Assembly (NCBI GenBank): GCA_041390865.1
Contig: JAWKPC010000005.1
Span: 124,001-188,000, forward strand
Source: JAUIIK01 sp041390865
GTDB lineage: Bacteria > Chloroflexota > Chloroflexia > Thermomicrobiales > CFX8
Reading direction: 5' to 3'
DNA: 64,000 bases
How positions within the stretch are numbered: position 1 is the stretch's first letter; each line of letters opens with the position of its first letter. Of the stretch, positions 63,620 through 64,000 are shown one piece after another. The notes under the pieces are model-generated. The model saw nothing but the letters and a program-made list of their open reading frames with translations, ran no database searches and was not told the origin of the DNA. Both the position numbers and the translations under genes were made by a program.

Positions 63620-64000
63620 ATGAGTGGAACCGAGCCAGCGACCCCTCAGAGCCGTGAACTCGAGATCATGCGCGTTCTTTTCGAGCGCCGCTTGAAGGAC
63701 CGGGCGATCGCTCTGGCCGATTCCCGATGGCCCGGAGCCGGCAAGATGGTCGATCTCGCCTACGAATGGGGCCAGCTGGAACCAGCGGAACGCCGGGAAC
63801 GGCTCAGTTCGATCGGGCCGGCGGAAATCGCGAGGCTGCGCGAGTTCGCGGAGCTGAACCCGGATCTCTCGAAAGCCGTCACCGAGCTCGACCGGCGCGG
63901 AGTACTACCCCACCTCGAAGCGGCGGCGATCGACGTTGCAGCAGCCTCGCGTGAGGCGCAGCAACAGCCGGCCCCCGAGACCCGCGAGGAAGCTGCCGCT
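63620..64000 (+). CDS. Hypothetical protein, 3' end outside the window
   Basis: An ATG at 63620 with GGAGG about six bases upstream opens a frame that stays open to base 64000 (127 codons). It begins 'MSGTEPATPQSRELEIMRVL' and continues 'FERRLKDRAIALADSRWPGA'. The sequence is charged and helical, with several Leu/Glu/Arg heptad-like stretches ('PAERRERLSSIGPAEIARLR', 'EFAELNPDLSKAVTELDRRG') and an Ala/Gln/Glu-rich end. No family is recognisable. It could be an anti-sigma, scaffold or coiled-coil type protein, but I cannot assign it. Confidence 0.7.
   Translation, partial: MSGTEPATPQSRELEIMRVLFERRLKDRAIALADSRWPGAGKMVDLAYEWGQLEPAERRERLSSIGPAEIARLREFAELNPDLSKAVTELDRRGVLPHLEAAAIDVAAASREAQQQPAPETREEAAA

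Overview
The window looks like a chromosomal segment from a Chloroflexota bacterium, most likely of the Thermomicrobia/Sphaerobacter type. The main pointers are a complete alternative complex III (act) operon without a nearby bc1 complex, several F420/FMN-type luciferase-like oxidoreductases plus an F420-type PPOX protein, many lipoproteins with no outer-membrane genes, an orphan CoxL-type molybdoenzyme with CoxG, and a chromosomal ParAB pair. The taxonomic call is inference: there is no rRNA gene in the window, and I recognised no tRNA gene.

Layout. 0-2 kb: two tandem LLM-type oxidoreductases and a lipoprotein nuclease. 2-5 kb: a PPOX protein, then a PAS-PAS-GAF histidine kinase with an Rcp1-type response regulator. 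5-7.5 kb: fabF and fabD. 7.6-14.3 kb: a badly frame-broken stretch with recognisable YhhQ, FtsH, two MFS transporters and an HDDC2-like HD protein. 14.5-22 kb: an MBL lactonase (one frameshift), a double-length malic enzyme, a sulfite-oxidase-like protein with a broken N-terminus, a double ThyX-like protein and an isochorismatase. 22-28.5 kb: coxG, acs, a coxL-like gene and a VOC dioxygenase. 29-32 kb: znuA, a methyltransferase, rpmG-rpmB and a hypothetical gene. 32-40 kb: a second frame-broken stretch (YceI, HxlR, DHA2 MFS, HD, CocE, BrkB) with intact genes around it. 39.8-42 kb: methyltransferase, NUDIX, cupin, GNAT. 42-50.2 kb: the act operon, divergent from an NDH-2-like dehydrogenase. 51.5-55.2 kb: methyltransferase, tandem Usp, parB, parA. 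55.3-59.6 kb: a Ser/Thr kinase with a Pro/Thr-rich linker and exported domain, an M1 peptidase lipoprotein and an alkaline-phosphatase-like protein. 59.7-64 kb: a candidate Sec/UGA membrane microprotein, a CtpE-like P-type ATPase, another LLM protein and a truncated hypothetical gene.

How it works together. The act genes plus the divergent NDH-2 form a respiratory module (NADH to quinone to cytochrome c), although no terminal oxidase is in view. Malic enzyme, Acs and FabD/FabF cover pyruvate/acetate and fatty-acid metabolism. HK/Rcp1 and the STPK are signalling units.

Quality warning. Frameshifts are clustered and mostly change the frame without eroding the protein sequence on either side. 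One single-base loss even hits actB1 inside an otherwise intact operon. This pattern fits indel errors in thinly covered assembly stretches at least as well as true pseudogenes, so genes labelled pseudogene here should not be read as proven loss. The most unusual candidate is at 59738-59923: a one-helix microprotein whose frame continues through a TGA that is followed, 13 nt later, by a perfect 7-bp hairpin with a G-rich loop (SECIS-like geometry).
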